The notes: generated by a model not told the origin, from the sequence alone. A stretch of DNA of 64,000 bases from Zymobacter sp047495495 (GCF_047495495.1 NZ_CP179930.1:2852001-2916000); one strand, 5' to 3'. Shown: positions 49,547-58,596, counted from the first letter of the stretch. A program made the numbers and translations.

Positions 49547-50389
49547 CTAGGCGCGATTGACGTTCAGGTTATCAAGCACGGCCAGAGTCGGTTCTGCTTG
49601 GTTCAGGGTGTAGAAGTGCAGCCCCGGCGCGCCACCATCAATAAGACGTTCGCACAGGCGCGTGACAACTTCCTGACCGAATGCCTGCAGGCTTTGCGGG
49701 TCCATAGCGTAGGCATCCAACTGCTTGTCGATCCAGCGGGGAATGCTGGCACCACACGTTGCCGAGAAGCGACGCAGCTTATCGGCATCGACGATCGGCA
49801 TAATGCCGGGGATGATCGGCTTGTCGATGCCCTGTGCCTGCGCTTTTTCAACAAAGTGGAAATAGGCTTCTGCATCGTAGAAATACTGCGTGATCGCCTT
49901 GTCCGCACCCGCCTGCATCTTGTTGACGAAATAACGCAGGTCAGTTTCGTAGTTCGGCGCCTGCGGATGCATTTCAGGGTAGGCCGCTGCGATCAGCTCG
50001 AACGCATCGCCCGTTTCCTCACGAATGAATTCGATCAGTTCATTGGCATAGCGGAATTCGCCAACCGAAATCTCGCCGGACGGGACATCACCGCGCAGCG
50101 CTACGATGCGGCGCACGCCTTCGCGCTGATAAGTAGCCAGCAGTTCAGCGAGGTTCTCGCGGTCACTGCCAATACAGGACAGGTGCGGGGCCGCATCGAC
50201 ATTGCCACGGCGCGCACGAATGACGGCATCCAGCGTGCGCTCACGCACGGAGGCACCCGCCCCATAAGTTACCGAAAAGAAAGTAGGATCATAGGCCACC
50301 AGACGGTCGCACAATGAGGCCAGTTTTTCCTGCCCGACGGGTGTCCTGGGCGGAAAGAATTCAAAGCTGGTTTCCAGAGCATTGGACAT
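49547..50389 (-). CDS. metF: 5,10-methylenetetrahydrofolate reductase MetF
   Basis: 280-residue FAD-dependent TIM-barrel enzyme making 5-methyl-THF for methionine synthesis. Motifs: SFEFFPPRTP at the start, FFSVTYGAG, VALRGD near residue 100 and ITQYFYDAEAYFHF near 165. The region upstream contains an 8-bp inverted repeat (50468-50490) that may be a regulator site. It is convergent with prlC. metK, the next step toward SAM, lies 11 kb away. Confidence 0.96.
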   Translation of the reverse strand: MSNALETSFEFFPPRTPVGQEKLASLCDRLVAYDPTFFSVTYGAGASVRERTLDAVIRARRGNVDAAPHLSCIGSDRENLAELLATYQREGVRRIVALRGDVPSGEISVGEFRYANELIEFIREETGDAFELIAAAYPEMHPQAPNYETDLRYFVNKMQAGADKAITQYFYDAEAYFHFVEKAQAQGIDKPIIPGIMPIVDADKLRRFSATCGASIPRWIDKQLDAYAMDPQSLQAFGQEVVTRLCERLIDGGAPGLHFYTLNQAEPTLAVLDNLNVNRA

Positions 50390-50467
50390 CGGGGCTTCCT
50401 GCTATAGATACATTGAAGATGAATAACTTCGATTCTGTATGTTCTAGAGGCAGGAAAACACCGATTA

Positions 50468-50490
50468 ATTTCGATGTTAAATATCGAAAT
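50468..50490. promoter_or_regulatory. Inverted repeat upstream of metF
   Basis: ATTTCGAT, 7-base spacer GTTAAAT, ATCGAAAT: perfect 8-bp arms, about 80 bases before the metF start, between metF and the downstream end of the lipoprotein gene. Looks like a dimeric regulator site; I cannot assign the regulator (it is not a MetJ AGACGTCT array). Confidence 0.5.
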
Positions 50491-50507
50491 CGCTCATATA
50501 TAGACCA

Positions 50508-50993
50508 TTATGGATTCATCAGGTTGACGTAGGTCGTTTCGTGCGGTTTCAACGTGACATCGTCGCGCACGATTTGATGCTGTTCACCCTGCTCGTCTTT
50601 CCAGCGCACCTGACTGATGACGAAATAGCGTCCCGCCGGCATGTACATCATGCGGAAGAAGCCCTGTTTGTCGGTTTGAGCATGGCGGGTGTAAGCCTGT
50701 GCCCGAGGGTCTGCCGAAGGTACAGGTTGCCCTTTACTCAGTGCATCATACGCCTCTTGTGAATAAGACGTTGCCGGAGCAGCAACCACTTCGACACGGT
50801 TACCATAATGTACCTCGCCCTGTTGTGTAGACACCATGACTACACCGGATAAAGAGGAATCACCGGTCTTCGGCAAAGTCTTATACACGTCTTCAGGAAA
50901 AGGTTGACGCTTTGGCTGGGATTCCTGCCACGGATTCAGGCTACAGCCCGTCAGTGTGAACAGGAATAGCAGCATCGTACCTAGCCGCTTCAT
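50508..50993 (-). CDS. Lipoprotein with carboxypeptidase-regulatory-like beta domain
   Basis: 161-residue lipoprotein. The signal MKRLGTMLLFLFTLTGC ends in a lipobox (Cys 17). The mature part has a beta-sandwich-like pattern with GVVMVSTQQGEVHYGNRVEVVAAP and TDKQGFFRMMYMPAGRYFV, typical of carboxypeptidase-D regulatory or transthyretin-like folds. Start at 50993 has AGGAG upstream. Function unknown. It precedes metF in the same direction. Confidence 0.75.
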   Translation of the reverse strand: MKRLGTMLLFLFTLTGCSLNPWQESQPKRQPFPEDVYKTLPKTGDSSLSGVVMVSTQQGEVHYGNRVEVVAAPATSYSQEAYDALSKGQPVPSADPRAQAYTRHAQTDKQGFFRMMYMPAGRYFVISQVRWKDEQGEQHQIVRDDVTLKPHETTYVNLMNP

Positions 50994-51224
50994 GATGGCA
51001 TCTCCTTGCTTAGGCCATTTGCTGTCATTGCATTGAATCATAAAGCCGAGGATATGTTATCGACCAGAGCAAGCATGCAGACGATGTGAATTCATCGTGA
51101 TTTTACGTCACGACCTCACTGCGCTTCACTTCTGCCATAGCGCCTTCCCTTCCTGAATTAATACCCGAATCACTGAGCGCGCACTGCTGCAGCGCCCAAC
51201 TTATATTCTTAAAGGAAAGTCCCT

Positions 51225-52787
51225 ATGACCGATATTTCCAATATCCAGGTCGTTGATAACGTTAGCGTACTGCGTACGATCGAAGATGCCAGCATTAAGG
51301 CTGTCATGACCCTAGGCTACTACTTCCCCGGAGACGGCGGCGGCGGCATCTATTCCTATCAGGATGGCGACAACTGGACCGAAGACAGTGGCGGCAACGT
51401 CATCATCAGCACCAACAAGGTACGCCACTGGCGCTTGGCGGAAGGATCTGCACAATCCGTCCGTCAGTTCGGCGCTCTGGGCGATAACCAGCATGATGAT
51501 ACCGATGCCATCCGCCGAGCTCTTGAGCAAGGCGTTCTTATGGTTCCAGAAGGTAACTATCTGATCACAGATAACACCTTACTGAAACATTTATGCTCAT
51601 TTAGAGGCGCTGGCGCTCTGGTCTACAACGGACAGTCGTTCTTGGTGGGACCCATCCATTCGACAATCACTATCCATGTACCCAACACCTTCGCGACACT
51701 GGCCGAGGCCATTGCCTGCGTCGAGCTGTTCGAGATCCACGACGGATTCTGCAACATTCAGGTCGCCGATGGCACTTATGAAGTGGCGCAGATGTCGCCG
51801 CAGATCAACATCGGCCCGCGCGTCGCGATTCTGGGCAACACGAGCACGCCAAGCAACTGCGTGCTGAAGATCGCCTGCACCAGCAACCAGAGCTGCTTTA
51901 ACCTCGAGAAAGGCCACTCTCTGGGCAAGATCAATGGATTCACCATCCAAGGCTATAACGGCCATGCGGACAATGGCACTTGGAACTCGGAGTGCTATGG
52001 CTGTGGTATTCACGTCACCGATGGCAGCTCCGTCAACATTGGCGGTGCCATGATCATCAACGACATGTATTACGGCATCCAGGCCAAGTTCGGGGCATCC
52101 GTCAACTGCGATGAGGGCATCATCATCAACCGCGCCGGAGACTGCGGCGTGCATGCGTATGCTGCTAGCATCAAGTGCAACGGTATCAAGGTCACCGACT
52201 GTCGTGATGGCACGTCGCTAGGGTTCGGGGTAACAGCCGAAGCAGGCGGATTCGTTGACGCAACGAACAGTGAAGCGACAGGGAACTACAAGGCAGGCTT
52301 CTACAGCAATGGCGGCCATATGTGGGCCTCGAGGTGCAAGTCCCACAACAACATCACCCACGGGTTCTATGCCCTCAATGGAGGGATGATGGAAGCCAAT
52401 AACAGTGAGGCTTACGACAACCCCGACTGCGGATTCGTCGCGACCGATGGGAGCTATCTGCTGGCCTTTGACTCCAAGGCCGAGCGCAACAACTACGGCT
52501 TCGGCGCATGGCACGCCTCCGCAATGGACATCAATGGTGCGACGGCGAACAACAACCGCATTCACGGCTTCATCGTGGCCAACCATGCGGTCATGTTCCA
52601 CCCCAGCACGTCGACCAACAACGCCACCGACGGCTGGCATATCCGCGGCAATTCGATGTATGCCGCAGATTCGCTGACCGGTTCAGGCAACGGTGGCAAC
52701 AAGGTCTACATGACAGGGCGCGGCATGCTGAGCACGCTGACCAACTTTACGGCCAGCGAGGTTAATACGGAGGTGGTCGTCAACTAA
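51225..52787 (+). CDS. Tailspike-like right-handed beta-helix protein
   Basis: 520-residue protein without a signal peptide. The N-terminal ~75 residues (ASIKAVMTLGYYFPGDGGGGIYSYQD) resemble the head-proximal segment of phage tail spikes. A pectate-lyase-3-like beta-helix follows, opening with SVRQFGALGDNQHDDTDAIRRALEQG and continuing through many short Gly/Asn-rich coils (GFYSNGGHMWASRCKSHNN, GFYALNGGMMEANNSEAYDN). Such proteins bind or cut polysaccharides. No other phage gene lies nearby, so it is either a prophage remnant or a co-opted glycan enzyme. AAAGGAAAG precedes the ATG. Catalytic residues cannot be assigned. Confidence 0.82.
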   Translation: MTDISNIQVVDNVSVLRTIEDASIKAVMTLGYYFPGDGGGGIYSYQDGDNWTEDSGGNVIISTNKVRHWRLAEGSAQSVRQFGALGDNQHDDTDAIRRALEQGVLMVPEGNYLITDNTLLKHLCSFRGAGALVYNGQSFLVGPIHSTITIHVPNTFATLAEAIACVELFEIHDGFCNIQVADGTYEVAQMSPQINIGPRVAILGNTSTPSNCVLKIACTSNQSCFNLEKGHSLGKINGFTIQGYNGHADNGTWNSECYGCGIHVTDGSSVNIGGAMIINDMYYGIQAKFGASVNCDEGIIINRAGDCGVHAYAASIKCNGIKVTDCRDGTSLGFGVTAEAGGFVDATNSEATGNYKAGFYSNGGHMWASRCKSHNNITHGFYALNGGMMEANNSEAYDNPDCGFVATDGSYLLAFDSKAERNNYGFGAWHASAMDINGATANNNRIHGFIVANHAVMFHPSTSTNNATDGWHIRGNSMYAADSLTGSGNGGNKVYMTGRGMLSTLTNFTASEVNTEVVVN

Positions 52788-52819
52788 CGCTCTAATCTTT
52801 ACACAGCAACATTCACGGC

Positions 52820-52851
52820 AAAGGCTGTGCCTCTAGCGAGGCATGGCCTTT
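52820..52851. terminator. Hairpin between the beta-helix and M23 genes
   Basis: AAAGGCTGTGCCTC, TAGC loop, GAGGCATGGCCTTT, imperfect stem overlapping the end of the M23 gene. Weak T-runs; likely a shared terminator. Confidence 0.4.
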
Positions 52852-53711
52852 GTGGCTTCCAGCACTAGCAGAGGATCGACGCGTACGTCGAACCAGTTCA
52901 TTCCCCAGTGCAGATGAGGCCCTGTCGCGCGCCCTGTTGCACCGACGGCACCGATGACCTGGCCTTGCTGTACGTACTGGCCCGGCTTCACATCAATACG
53001 TGACAGGTGCAGAAAGTTCGAACTGACCCCTTGCCCGTGATCAATCAGTATGGTGCCTCCAGTTAGGTAGAGGTTCGCATTGGCGAAGGTGACCAAACCC
53101 GCTGCTGGCGCCTTAACAGGCGTCCCCTGTGCGGCAGCAATGTCCATTCCCGAATGAGGAGTACCTGGCGTACCGTTATAGACGCGCTGGTTGCCGAATC
53201 GGCCACTGATGCGCCCTTCCACAGGCCATATGAACCGTGTAGCGAAGTCAGTGCGTGCATCATCACGCAGGCGTGCCGACGTGACTTCGGCCTGCTCACG
53301 CTTGATACGCTCGGCAATAGCAGGCGGCGGTGCCACCGTTTTGGGTGGGACACCGTTGACGTGTTCTATTGGCCAGTCGCGCGGAGTGACGTCAATATGC
53401 GCCTGACTGCGCTGACCGCTACTGGTCACGACATCGACAACGGCAGGCTGCTCAGCATTGCGCCCTACCCCCAACACAACCCAGCCTTCTGGTGAGATAC
53501 GCAGCACATGCCCGTCATAGCGCACTTCTTTGATACCCGCGGCCACACGCCCAATGATCAGGCTGCCCTGCTGCACCGAGGTCGGAAACTGAAAAGCGGG
53601 CTGGGAAGTGGCATGCGCACGGCATGAAGCCACCATCATAAACGTACCGATCAGCGCCACCACTCCTGTCGCCAACGCCGATAGCGTCCTGCAAAATCCA
53701 TTGCGTGTCAT
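52833..53711 (-). CDS. M23-family endopeptidase (LytM domain)
   Basis: 292-residue exported protein. A signal peptide (about 1-34) precedes a beta-rich N-terminal domain and a C-terminal LytM domain (about 175-285): the zinc motifs HSGMD and HLHW (GPHLHWGMNWFDVRVDP) are intact, so it should be an active peptidoglycan endopeptidase in the periplasm. The arrangement with IRISPEG and KREQAEVTSARL in the middle matches the peptidase_M23_N plus M23 type of Gram-negative bacteria. Confidence 0.92.
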   Translation of the reverse strand: MTRNGFCRTLSALATGVVALIGTFMMVASCRAHATSQPAFQFPTSVQQGSLIIGRVAAGIKEVRYDGHVLRISPEGWVVLGVGRNAEQPAVVDVVTSSGQRSQAHIDVTPRDWPIEHVNGVPPKTVAPPPAIAERIKREQAEVTSARLRDDARTDFATRFIWPVEGRISGRFGNQRVYNGTPGTPHSGMDIAAAQGTPVKAPAAGLVTFANANLYLTGGTILIDHGQGVSSNFLHLSRIDVKPGQYVQQGQVIGAVGATGRATGPHLHWGMNWFDVRVDPLLVLEATKAMPR

Positions 53712-53784
53712 ATGCGTGTCATATGCCTTGTTCCAATACCCGTGGAGACATACCGCTCGTCATGAGCACTCGCCCCCTATAAAC

Positions 53785-53816
53785 AAAAGGCCGCACAGGA
53801 GGGTACCTGTACGACC
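53785..53816 (-). terminator. Terminator of the nrd operon
   Basis: On the minus strand GGTCGTACAGG, 6-base loop, CCTGTGCGGCC, then TTTTGTTT, about 130 bases after the thioredoxin stop. Confidence 0.65.
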
Positions 53817-53948
53817 AATCAACGCTGCCCAATCATCAAGGGTGACAACACACTACTCACTATAGACCACCCTTTATATTCTGCCCGGCCAATATACCTG
53901 TACTATTGGGAATGGCGCGATAGCAGACACTAACGAGGCAACGTCAAT

Positions 53949-54275
53949 TTATGCAGGCTGTGCCACCAGCGCTTCGATCTGCGCGGGCTGGGCGAATCCC
54001 GGCTGGCGGCCAAGCTCTTCGCTGCCGCGATACATGATCAGCGTCGGTGTCTGGCGCAGCTTCAACTCATGGAAGAACGCCTCACCCACGTTTTCCAGCT
54101 TCACTTTCAGCAGCGTGACACCTTCTGCAGCAGGCGTCGTAGCAAAGCGGTTCAGGGACATATCGAGCATCTTACAGCCCGGGCAGTTGTCCTTGTAGAA
54201 ATCCGCCAGTACGTAGTCGTGTGCGGCCAGCGCTTCGTGAAACGCTTCAACGGTCGTAATTTCGATCTTGTTCAT
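53949..54275 (-). CDS. Thioredoxin-family protein in the nrd operon
   Basis: 108-residue thioredoxin fold. The redox motif is CPGC (FYKDNCPGCKML, Cys 29 and 32 approximately) in place of thioredoxin's CGPC, and the cis-proline occurs in RQTPTLIMYRG. It overlaps the flavodoxin gene by four bases (ATGA; start at 54275). Placement after nrdA, nrdB and a flavodoxin suggests that it reduces the ribonucleotide reductase C-terminal cysteines, like NrdH or thioredoxin (inference). Confidence 0.88.
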   Translation of the reverse strand: MNKIEITTVEAFHEALAAHDYVLADFYKDNCPGCKMLDMSLNRFATTPAAEGVTLLKVKLENVGEAFFHELKLRQTPTLIMYRGSEELGRQPGFAQPAQIEALVAQPA

Positions 54276-54721
54276 GCGAGCGGGGACTCTTCTCGTTGTG
54301 CGATGACGCGCTGCACCCAATCGTGGATGGCAGCAGTATCCTTTGCCGAATGAGGCATCTGTTCGATCTTGAGCGTAGGGTAGTGCGAGCCGAAGAACGC
54401 GGCCATACGGTTAACGGCACCGCAGTACACTTCCATGCCCCATTGGGTTTCACCCGTGCCGAACACGGCCACGTGCTCGGGCTTGTCCTTGGCATCGACC
54501 AGTTCGGCGATGAATTCCTTCATTTCAGGGGGCGTGCGGCCATAGTCGCTGGTCCAGCTACCTAGCAGGTAGAGGTCGTAGTCGCCTCGTTCCTGATAGT
54601 GCTCGATGGTGGCATACGTCACGTCCAGCGCATGGCCCAGGCGTCGCACTTCGGCAGCCGCGATATCGGCCACTTCCTTCGTGTTGCCGCTTAATGAGTC
54701 ATAGGCCATCAGCACACGCAT
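54272..54721 (-). CDS. Flavodoxin in the nrd operon
   Basis: 149-residue short-chain flavodoxin. The FMN phosphate loop is in YDSLSGNTKEVA (about 8-19), the 60s loop in LGSWTSDYGRTPPEM, and the 90s loop in VFGTGETQWG. It is not recognisably NrdI by length or motifs, but is placed where a NrdI-like activator would act: downstream of nrdB and coupled to a thioredoxin. It may supply electrons for generating or maintaining the R2 radical cofactor (inference). Confidence 0.9.
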   Translation of the reverse strand: MRVLMAYDSLSGNTKEVADIAAAEVRRLGHALDVTYATIEHYQERGDYDLYLLGSWTSDYGRTPPEMKEFIAELVDAKDKPEHVAVFGTGETQWGMEVYCGAVNRMAAFFGSHYPTLKIEQMPHSAKDTAAIHDWVQRVIAQREESPLA

Positions 54722-54752
54722 TGTCGAGCTCCCCCAGATGAAGACCTTTCAT

Positions 54753-54772
54753 GGGCAGGCCCGTTCCTGCCC
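54753..54772 (-). other. Hairpin between nrdB and flavodoxin genes
   Basis: GGGCAGG, CCCGTT loop, CCTGCCC: perfect 7-bp stem in the ~155-base gap between nrdB and the flavodoxin gene. It may tune the relative expression of the downstream pair. Confidence 0.4.
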
Positions 54773-54877
54773 GAATTCATATCGGAATATGGCACGGCAG
54801 ACGGCCACTCCAAGAAGCGACCGTTCTACCAGAAGGCAGCGTACGGCAAGAACCGCCGACATGCCCTGCGGCGTCGA

Positions 54878-55927
54878 TCAGAGATCGTCGAAGCCGTTAT
54901 CAAGGTTAGTTTTCTTATAGCTGGCGTTACGCATTTCGAAGAAGTCCGTCTTGGTATGCGTGAAGTTGTCTGCGTAGGCCTTGATCCACGGCATGATGTT
55001 GCTGCTGCTTTCACTGTACATGCTTTCGATGCCTAGCATGCCCGCCATCTTGTTGGCGCGGTACTTCACGTAACCGATCATTTCATCGACGTCGATACCA
55101 TCCACCTTATCGAGCACTTCACCGGACCAGATGGTTTCCAGATCGACCGCGTGGCGGAACGCTTCGTGGACGTATTCCGTCAGGTTATCGGTATTGAGCT
55201 GGTTGTTCTCAGCCAGAATGGCGCGAATCAACTCAGAAATGAATTTAGAGTGGGCCAGCTCGTCGCGGTTGATGAAGCTGATAATCTTACCGGTACCCGT
55301 CATGCGGTTCTGGCGCACCAGATTGTAGAAGTATGCGAAGCCGGAATAGAAGTTAATGCCTTCCAGGATCGACGACTGAACCAGCGCCTTCAGCATGGTT
55401 TCCGGCGATTTCTCTGTCATGAACTCGTTGTAGGCATCCATGATCGGCTGGTTGCGCTTGATGATCGTCGGATGGGTACGCGCCAGTTCAAACACGCGTT
55501 TCTGATCCTGCAGACCGGTGATCGACGCGAGCACGTAAGAATAGCTCTCGTTGTGGATCACTTCCTGCTGACCGATGATCGCCGCGTTGGCGTGAGCTGC
55601 CGGGTCGGTGATGTATTCCGCGATGTTGTAGATGAAGCGTGTCTGCGGAGAATCCAGCGTCGCCAGCAGGCCGATGATCGCATCGAAGGCGTACTTCTCG
55701 TGACGATCCAGCTCCTCGTACTGACGCGCGTCCCCTTTCATGTCAACTTCATCGGGAATCCAGTAGTTGGTCGACAGTTCTTTGTACGCACGATAGAAGG
55801 ACGGGTACGGAATGTCGTTCCAGTTCAGGATGCCGCTGGTTTCACCGTTGATGATGCCGGTGGAGCGGTTCGGGAAAGTCGGTTCGAGGATCTTGATACG
55901 CTTGAGGTGGCCGTTGGCGTTGGACAT
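54878..55927 (-). CDS. nrdB: Ribonucleotide reductase R2 subunit NrdB
   Basis: 349-residue class I R2 subunit. Metal ligands and the radical tyrosine are present: Asp in TLDSPQT, the E-x-x-H-x-x-x-Y pattern in QEVIHNESY (Glu, His and the tyrosyl radical Tyr), Glu in ILEGINFYSGFA and the E-x-x-H pair in RDELAHSKFI. The C-terminal tail (TNLDNGFDDL) should dock to NrdA. All ligands are conserved, so it is a normal tyrosyl-radical enzyme; the metal (Fe or Mn) is not decidable. It follows nrdA after about 100 bases that contain a hairpin. Confidence 0.95.
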   Translation of the reverse strand: MSNANGHLKRIKILEPTFPNRSTGIINGETSGILNWNDIPYPSFYRAYKELSTNYWIPDEVDMKGDARQYEELDRHEKYAFDAIIGLLATLDSPQTRFIYNIAEYITDPAAHANAAIIGQQEVIHNESYSYVLASITGLQDQKRVFELARTHPTIIKRNQPIMDAYNEFMTEKSPETMLKALVQSSILEGINFYSGFAYFYNLVRQNRMTGTGKIISFINRDELAHSKFISELIRAILAENNQLNTDNLTEYVHEAFRHAVDLETIWSGEVLDKVDGIDVDEMIGYVKYRANKMAGMLGIESMYSESSSNIMPWIKAYADNFTHTKTDFFEMRNASYKKTNLDNGFDDL

Positions 55928-55966
55928 GACACTTACCTACTGAAAACTGGGTTTAAAGAATGGCGA

Positions 55967-55994
55967 AAGCACAGGAGAACAGGCTCCTGTGCTT
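55967..55994 (-). other. Intercistronic hairpin between nrdA and nrdB
   Basis: AAGCACAGGAG, 6-base loop, CTCCTGTGCTT: perfect 11-bp stem in the nrdA-nrdB gap. There is no T-run on the minus strand, so it is more likely an mRNA-processing or stabilising element than a terminator. Confidence 0.55.
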
Positions 55995-56027
55995 CTTCTG
56001 ATGAGATGCGGCGAGGAGGAGGTGTCC

Positions 56028-58316
56028 TCAGCTAGCGCACCACTCGCATTCTTCGATATCGATATCGTTGGAGCGCACGTAGTACGACGTCTTCATGCCT
56101 TCCTTCCATGCCGTCATGTGCAGATTCAGCAGCGTTGCTGCACGAATCGTGCTCGGCACGTAGAAGTTGAAGCTGATCGCCTGATCGACATGGCGCTGAC
56201 GACGTGCGTTCTGACGGATGCTGGCGAACTGGTCGACCTTGTAAGCACCCTTCTCGTAGAAGGGGTAGGTATCGAGCGACAGATCAGGCGCGATGACCGG
56301 GCGGCGATAGTCTTTCTTCTCTTCATAGTAGAAGGCGCTGAAGACCGGGTCGATCGACGCGGTAGAGCCCGCAATCTGGGCGGTACTCATGTTCGGTGCG
56401 ACGGCGATCAGATAGGCGTTGCGCACACCATTTTCAGCAACGTCGGCGGCCAGAGCGCTCCACGCTGCGGAAGTGTAGTCACGACGCTCGAAGTACTCGC
56501 CAGTCTGCCAGTCACTGCCTGCGAAATGCTCGTAAGTGCCCTTTTCCTTGGCCAGCGCGTTACTTGCCTTGATGGCGAGGTAGTTGATGCGCTCGTACAG
56601 CTCATCCGCGTACTGCTCGGCTTCGGGCGAATTCCAGTCGATGCCTTTCTGTGCCAGCAGGTGATGCCAGCCAAACGTTCCCAGACCGATCGAGCGATAG
56701 CGACGGTTGGTGATGGTCGCCTGCGGCACGGGCAGCTTGTTGAGGTCGATAACGTTGTCGAGCATGCGCACTTCGATAGCAATCAGACGCTCGAGAATGT
56801 CTTCTTCCACCAGATCGGACTCGGCCGTGACCGCGCGCCCTAGGTTGATAGAAGACAGGTTACAAACAACGAAATCGCCAGACTGCTTGGTGATCACGAT
56901 CTGATCGCCGCTGATCACTTCCTGGATCAGACGGGTCGGGCTCATGTTCTGCAGAATTTCGGTGCACAGGTTGCTGGAGTAGACCATGCCCTTGTGCTTG
57001 TTCGGGTTCATCCGGTTGACTTCGTCACGGTAGAACATGAACGGGTTACCGGTTTCCAGCTGGCTGATCATGATGCGCTTGAAGATATCGATCGCCTTCA
57101 CGACGCGACGGCTGATGTTCTCGTCGGCCACCAGCTCTTCATACTTGCGACGGAAGGAACCTTCACCACGACGCTCGTCGAAGAAGTCCTGCAGGTACCA
57201 GCCTTTCTTCTGTTTCACTTCATGCGGGTCAAACAGATACCAGTCGCCGCGACGCTCAACCACTTCCATGAAGAGGTCGGGAACGCAGACGGCCGTGAAC
57301 ACGTCGTGCGCACGCAGACGCTGATCACCGTTGTTCAGACGCAGGTCGAGGAACATCTCGATGTCTTTATGGAAGATATCAAGATAGACCGCCACGGCCC
57401 CTTTACGCTGACCGAGCTGATCGACGCTGACCGCCGTGTTGTTGAGCTGCTTGATCCACGGCACGACACCGCCACTGGAGCCTTTGACACCGCGGATCTC
57501 GGAACCGGTAGAGCGTACGTAGCCGAGATAGGCACCGACGCCGCCGCCGTGCTTGGACACGCGTGCGATATCGGTATTGCTGTCGTAGATGCCCTGCAGG
57601 CTGTCATCAACGGTGTCAATGAAGCAGCTGGACAGCTGACCGCCAATCTTGCCGGCATTGGCCAACGTTGGCGTTGCCACGGTCATGTAGAGGTTGGACA
57701 GTGCCCAATACGCTTCCTTGACCAGCGTCATACGACGCTCACGCGGCTTCTCGTCCTGCATCAGGTACAGGGCGATGGTCAGCCAGCGCTCCTGGGGCAG
57801 CTCGTAAACGCTCTTAGTGTGATCAGATGCCAGATAGCGCGTTGCCAGCAGGTACAAACCGTTGTACGTGAACAGCTTGTCACGTTCCGGCTCGATGACC
57901 GCGCTGGCTTCCAGCAGCTCATCCTTGGAATAGTTGCGCAGGATATCGCCAGAGTAGATACCACGCTCACCCAGGCTTTCCTGAAGACCAACGTAGGAAC
58001 CGTACTTGTCGTCGTCGTTGTAGAAGCGATTCTTGCTGGCTTTCTTGTACAGCTTGTTAAGGTACAGGCGTGCAGCAAACATTTCCCATTCGGGCGTCGT
58101 GATATCGGTCAGCGATTCCGCTTCGCGAATCAGGTAGTCGACCATATCGTCAGCCGCGATGGATTCTCGGCGTTCGATGTAGGAAAACACTTTGCGCTTG
58201 TAGCTTTCGATATCCAGCTGCGGAAATTCAGCGTGGATATTGTCCAGATAGCGCTCGAGACGTGCGCGCTCGAAAGCCATCTGGCGCTTGCCGTTATCCT
58301 TAACAATGAAAGTCAT
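56028..58316 (-). CDS. nrdA: Ribonucleotide reductase R1 subunit NrdA
   Basis: 762-residue class I large subunit, near E. coli NrdA length (761). An N-terminal ATP-cone-like region (VKDNGKRQMAFERARLERYL, about 6-90) suggests overall activity control. Redox cysteines lie in LSSCFID and VVCNLSS, the catalytic thiyl in NLCTEI, the radical-transfer tyrosines in TSYYVRS, and the C-terminal swinging pair C757-x2-C760 at the end (ECEWCAS). It reduces ribonucleotides for DNA synthesis with NrdB. The promoter upstream carries an NrdR box over its -10. Confidence 0.95.
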   Translation of the reverse strand: MTFIVKDNGKRQMAFERARLERYLDNIHAEFPQLDIESYKRKVFSYIERRESIAADDMVDYLIREAESLTDITTPEWEMFAARLYLNKLYKKASKNRFYNDDDKYGSYVGLQESLGERGIYSGDILRNYSKDELLEASAVIEPERDKLFTYNGLYLLATRYLASDHTKSVYELPQERWLTIALYLMQDEKPRERRMTLVKEAYWALSNLYMTVATPTLANAGKIGGQLSSCFIDTVDDSLQGIYDSNTDIARVSKHGGGVGAYLGYVRSTGSEIRGVKGSSGGVVPWIKQLNNTAVSVDQLGQRKGAVAVYLDIFHKDIEMFLDLRLNNGDQRLRAHDVFTAVCVPDLFMEVVERRGDWYLFDPHEVKQKKGWYLQDFFDERRGEGSFRRKYEELVADENISRRVVKAIDIFKRIMISQLETGNPFMFYRDEVNRMNPNKHKGMVYSSNLCTEILQNMSPTRLIQEVISGDQIVITKQSGDFVVCNLSSINLGRAVTAESDLVEEDILERLIAIEVRMLDNVIDLNKLPVPQATITNRRYRSIGLGTFGWHHLLAQKGIDWNSPEAEQYADELYERINYLAIKASNALAKEKGTYEHFAGSDWQTGEYFERRDYTSAAWSALAADVAENGVRNAYLIAVAPNMSTAQIAGSTASIDPVFSAFYYEEKKDYRRPVIAPDLSLDTYPFYEKGAYKVDQFASIRQNARRQRHVDQAISFNFYVPSTIRAATLLNLHMTAWKEGMKTSYYVRSNDIDIEECEWCAS

Positions 58317-58562
58317 AAAATCTCGCTAGCTATCCGGTATGCACGCGTCCTTTTCCGGCAGTTGAAAAAGGATAGGCATGATCAATAAGTGGCAAGGTGC
58401 AGAACCACAAAGACGGTAAAAAAACAGCCACAAACCTACCTGTCACGGCTGTTTGTCAATGTGCAACTTTGACCCACGTTGTGGTGCGCGATTCTACACT
58501 CAAAATGGCCATCTCTCCACTCTTGACATACCACCACATATAGGCCAAGAGAACCCATTACT

Positions 58563-58596
58563 ACACTATATATAGTGCCTTTGGCCACTTTCTCAA
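58563..58596 (-). promoter_or_regulatory. nrdA promoter with overlapping NrdR box
   Basis: ACACTATATATAGTGC (58563-58578) is a near-perfect NrdR box. It covers the minus-strand -10 (TATATA, about 58569-58574), paired with a -35-like TTGAGA (58591-58596) at a 16-base spacing. Binding of NrdR there would block RNA polymerase, the known mode for nrd operons. A second degenerate site about 31 bases away fits the usual tandem arrangement. Confidence 0.85.

Noticed and set aside
56994..58388. 464-codon plus-strand frame opposite nrdA
   Set aside because: Antisense shadow of a conserved gene, produced by GC-biased codon use; no family resemblance.
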